Source: Syntrophomonas sp. UBA5288 (lineage in GTDB: Bacteria; Bacillota; Syntrophomonadia; Syntrophomonadales; Syntrophomonadaceae). Taken from it: a stretch of DNA of 13,515 nt. The stretch is from the NCBI GenBank assembly GCA_002408445.1, contig DHSK01000197.1, forward strand, positions 39,451-52,965. The letters are read 5' to 3'. This document shows positions 12,941-13,515 of the stretch, piece after piece; within the stretch, counting starts at the first letter, position 1; each line of letters begins with the position of its first letter. Both the position numbers and the translations under genes were made by a program. The notes under the pieces are model-generated. The model worked only from the letters and a program-made list of their open reading frames with translations. It searched no databases and was not told where the DNA came from.

Positions 12941-13329
12941 AAATAAAAATCAAGCCTCCTCATCCTTAAAGGACGGGAGGCCCGCGGTACCACCTTTTTT
13001 AGCTTATTGCCCACTCTAAGGTACGGGAAAAAAATCACCTGAAACAAAAAAAACTTTTTACCTGCAGGAACGCCCCCGGCGCGGTACCATCCTGCTTAGC
13101 AAAAAGCCCATCTCAATCCAGGTACGGGATTTCTCCGATACCTTCTTCCTTTTAACGGTGGAAGTTTCCGTCCCAACCTACTTGCCTGAAAACAGGTTTC
13201 AGAAGGCGACTCAGGAGCGAACTTCAACCGGCCGTATTCCAGAAGCACTTGCAGTCTGTGGTGCTTCCTCCCTGTCGAACCAAATCCAGTTTACTTTTCT
13301 CCATCATAGTCTTTAGATATAACTTATTA
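12941..13329 (-). promoter_or_regulatory. T-box leader (Phe specifier) with duplicated antiterminator/terminator module, upstream of paaK
   Basis: The minus strand shows a stem I base (AAGTAAACTGG pairing with CCGGTT), the S-turn GAA and, one base further, the specifier TTC at 13221-13219, a Phe codon. A distal stem GAAGCAC/GTGCTTC and a stem III-like AAGTAGG...ACGG follow. Two T-box sequences follow: ATGGTACCGCG in 13080-13090 and GTGGTACCGCG in 12983-12993. Terminator 1 (13046-13106) pairs CTTTTT..GCAGGA with TCCTGC..AAAAAG before eight T. Terminator 2 (12955-12980) pairs CCTC/GAGG-type arms before a T-rich tract. Uncharged tRNA(Phe) should stabilise the antiterminators and switch paaK on. 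No second stem I or specifier precedes module 2. Confidence 0.9.
12983..13128 (-). repeat. Partial duplication inside the T-box leader (two copies of about 47 nt)
   Basis: Copy 1 (13080-13128) and copy 2 (12983-13027) both begin CCCGTACCT on the minus strand, continue with GAG/GTGGGC and GCTAA at matching places, and end GGTACCGCG. The pieces between are diverged, including the arms that must pair with each copy's own terminator. Confidence 0.75.
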
Positions 13330-13335
13330 AACGAA

Positions 13336-13364
13336 ACAATATCAGATATTTCATCTCATGTCAA
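13336..13364 (-). promoter_or_regulatory. Sigma-A promoter of the paaK T-box transcript
   Basis: Minus-strand TTGACA (13359-13364, perfect -35), 17 nt, then TATTGT (13336-13341). The start would be near 13329, just before the T-box stem I, giving a leader of about 400 nt before the paaK ATG. Confidence 0.7.
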
Positions 13365-13442
13365 TCAGGAAATTATGCGGGTAGATTTTTAAATGAGAGT
13401 TTTGCATAATTAACTTTTTCCTATGATTAAGCAGTAACTTTA

Positions 13443-13500
13443 CGAATGTCATCCTGAGGCAAAGCCGAATGTCATTCTGAACGTTAGTGAAGAATCTTTA
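13443..13500. repeat. Dispersed-repeat-like sequence (GTCATYCTGA type) at the right edge
   Basis: CGAATGTCATCCTGAG (13443-13458) and CGAATGTCATTCTGAA (13466-13481) are direct copies 23 nt apart with two mismatches, followed by GTGAAGAATCTTTA. Related GTCATTCTGAGCGAAGAATCT-like sequences are common dispersed intergenic repeats in many bacteria. The element may continue past the window. I see no gene in 13365-13515. Confidence 0.45.
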
Positions 13501-13515
13501 CGTCTTTGCGCGGGA

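Noticed and set aside
12925..13047. N-terminal extension of 41 codons on paaK
   Set aside because: It reads through the T-box antiterminator and terminator, has no family match, and the ATG at 12924 has a strong ribosome site.
13400..13515. CRISPR-like repeats at the right edge
   Set aside because: Only two imperfect copies with a 7-nt gap between them and no true spacers; a dispersed repeat is a better explanation.

Overview
The window reads as chromosomal DNA of an anaerobic, endospore-forming member of the Firmicutes (Clostridia in the broad sense, for example the Desulfotomaculia/Syntrophomonadia type). The evidence is a complete dacF-spoIIAA-spoIIAB-sigF-spoVAC-spoVAD-spoVAE-spoVAEA locus, a class I hybrid-cluster protein, a 2-hydroxyacyl-CoA dehydratase-activase-type protein, a phenylacetate-CoA ligase under a T-box, and moderate GC content by eye. 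I cannot name the species. Most genes lie on the minus strand; the exceptions are a transposase, a small membrane protein and yedF.

Left edge (1-771): the N-terminal 180 codons of a DUF2229-type activase-related protein run off the window. It is separated from the sporulation locus by a roughly 200-bp element with near-perfect terminal inverted repeats (572-771) that also supplies the last codons and stop of spoVAEA. Sporulation block (749-6397, minus): DacF, the SpoIIAA/SpoIIAB/SigF forespore switch, a dodecin-like gene, then the SpoVA dipicolinate-channel genes. A textbook sigma-G-type promoter (GAATA-N18-CATAATA) precedes spoVAC. A second sigma-G-like promoter (GCATA-N18-CAAACTA) precedes the dodecin-like gene, which also has its own terminator. 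That gene is therefore predicted to be a separate forespore transcript embedded in the locus.

Mobile block (6468-7729): a REP-associated tyrosine transposase (RAYT) lies between two inverted copies of a 29-bp hairpin repeat. A small membrane-protein gene follows, and then a third hairpin copy that abuts the stop codon of the next gene.

Stress block (7730-10963): hcp, a small cupin and a PCP_red-CGGC domain protein are collinear on the minus strand. Upstream, also on the minus strand, is an Rrf2-family regulator with three cysteines. The hcp and rrf2 promoters both carry AAGATAA-type inverted repeats, which suggests one redox- or NO-responsive circuit. YedF (TusA-like plus DsrE-like) diverges from rrf2 behind a near-consensus sigma-A promoter.

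Right part (11564-13515): a 44-bp perfect palindrome terminates yedF and paaK convergently. paaK (phenylacetate-CoA ligase) is preceded by a T-box leader of about 390 nt. I read its specifier as UUC (Phe), and its 3' half, the antiterminator/terminator module, is duplicated. The extreme right edge carries a dispersed-repeat-like sequence.
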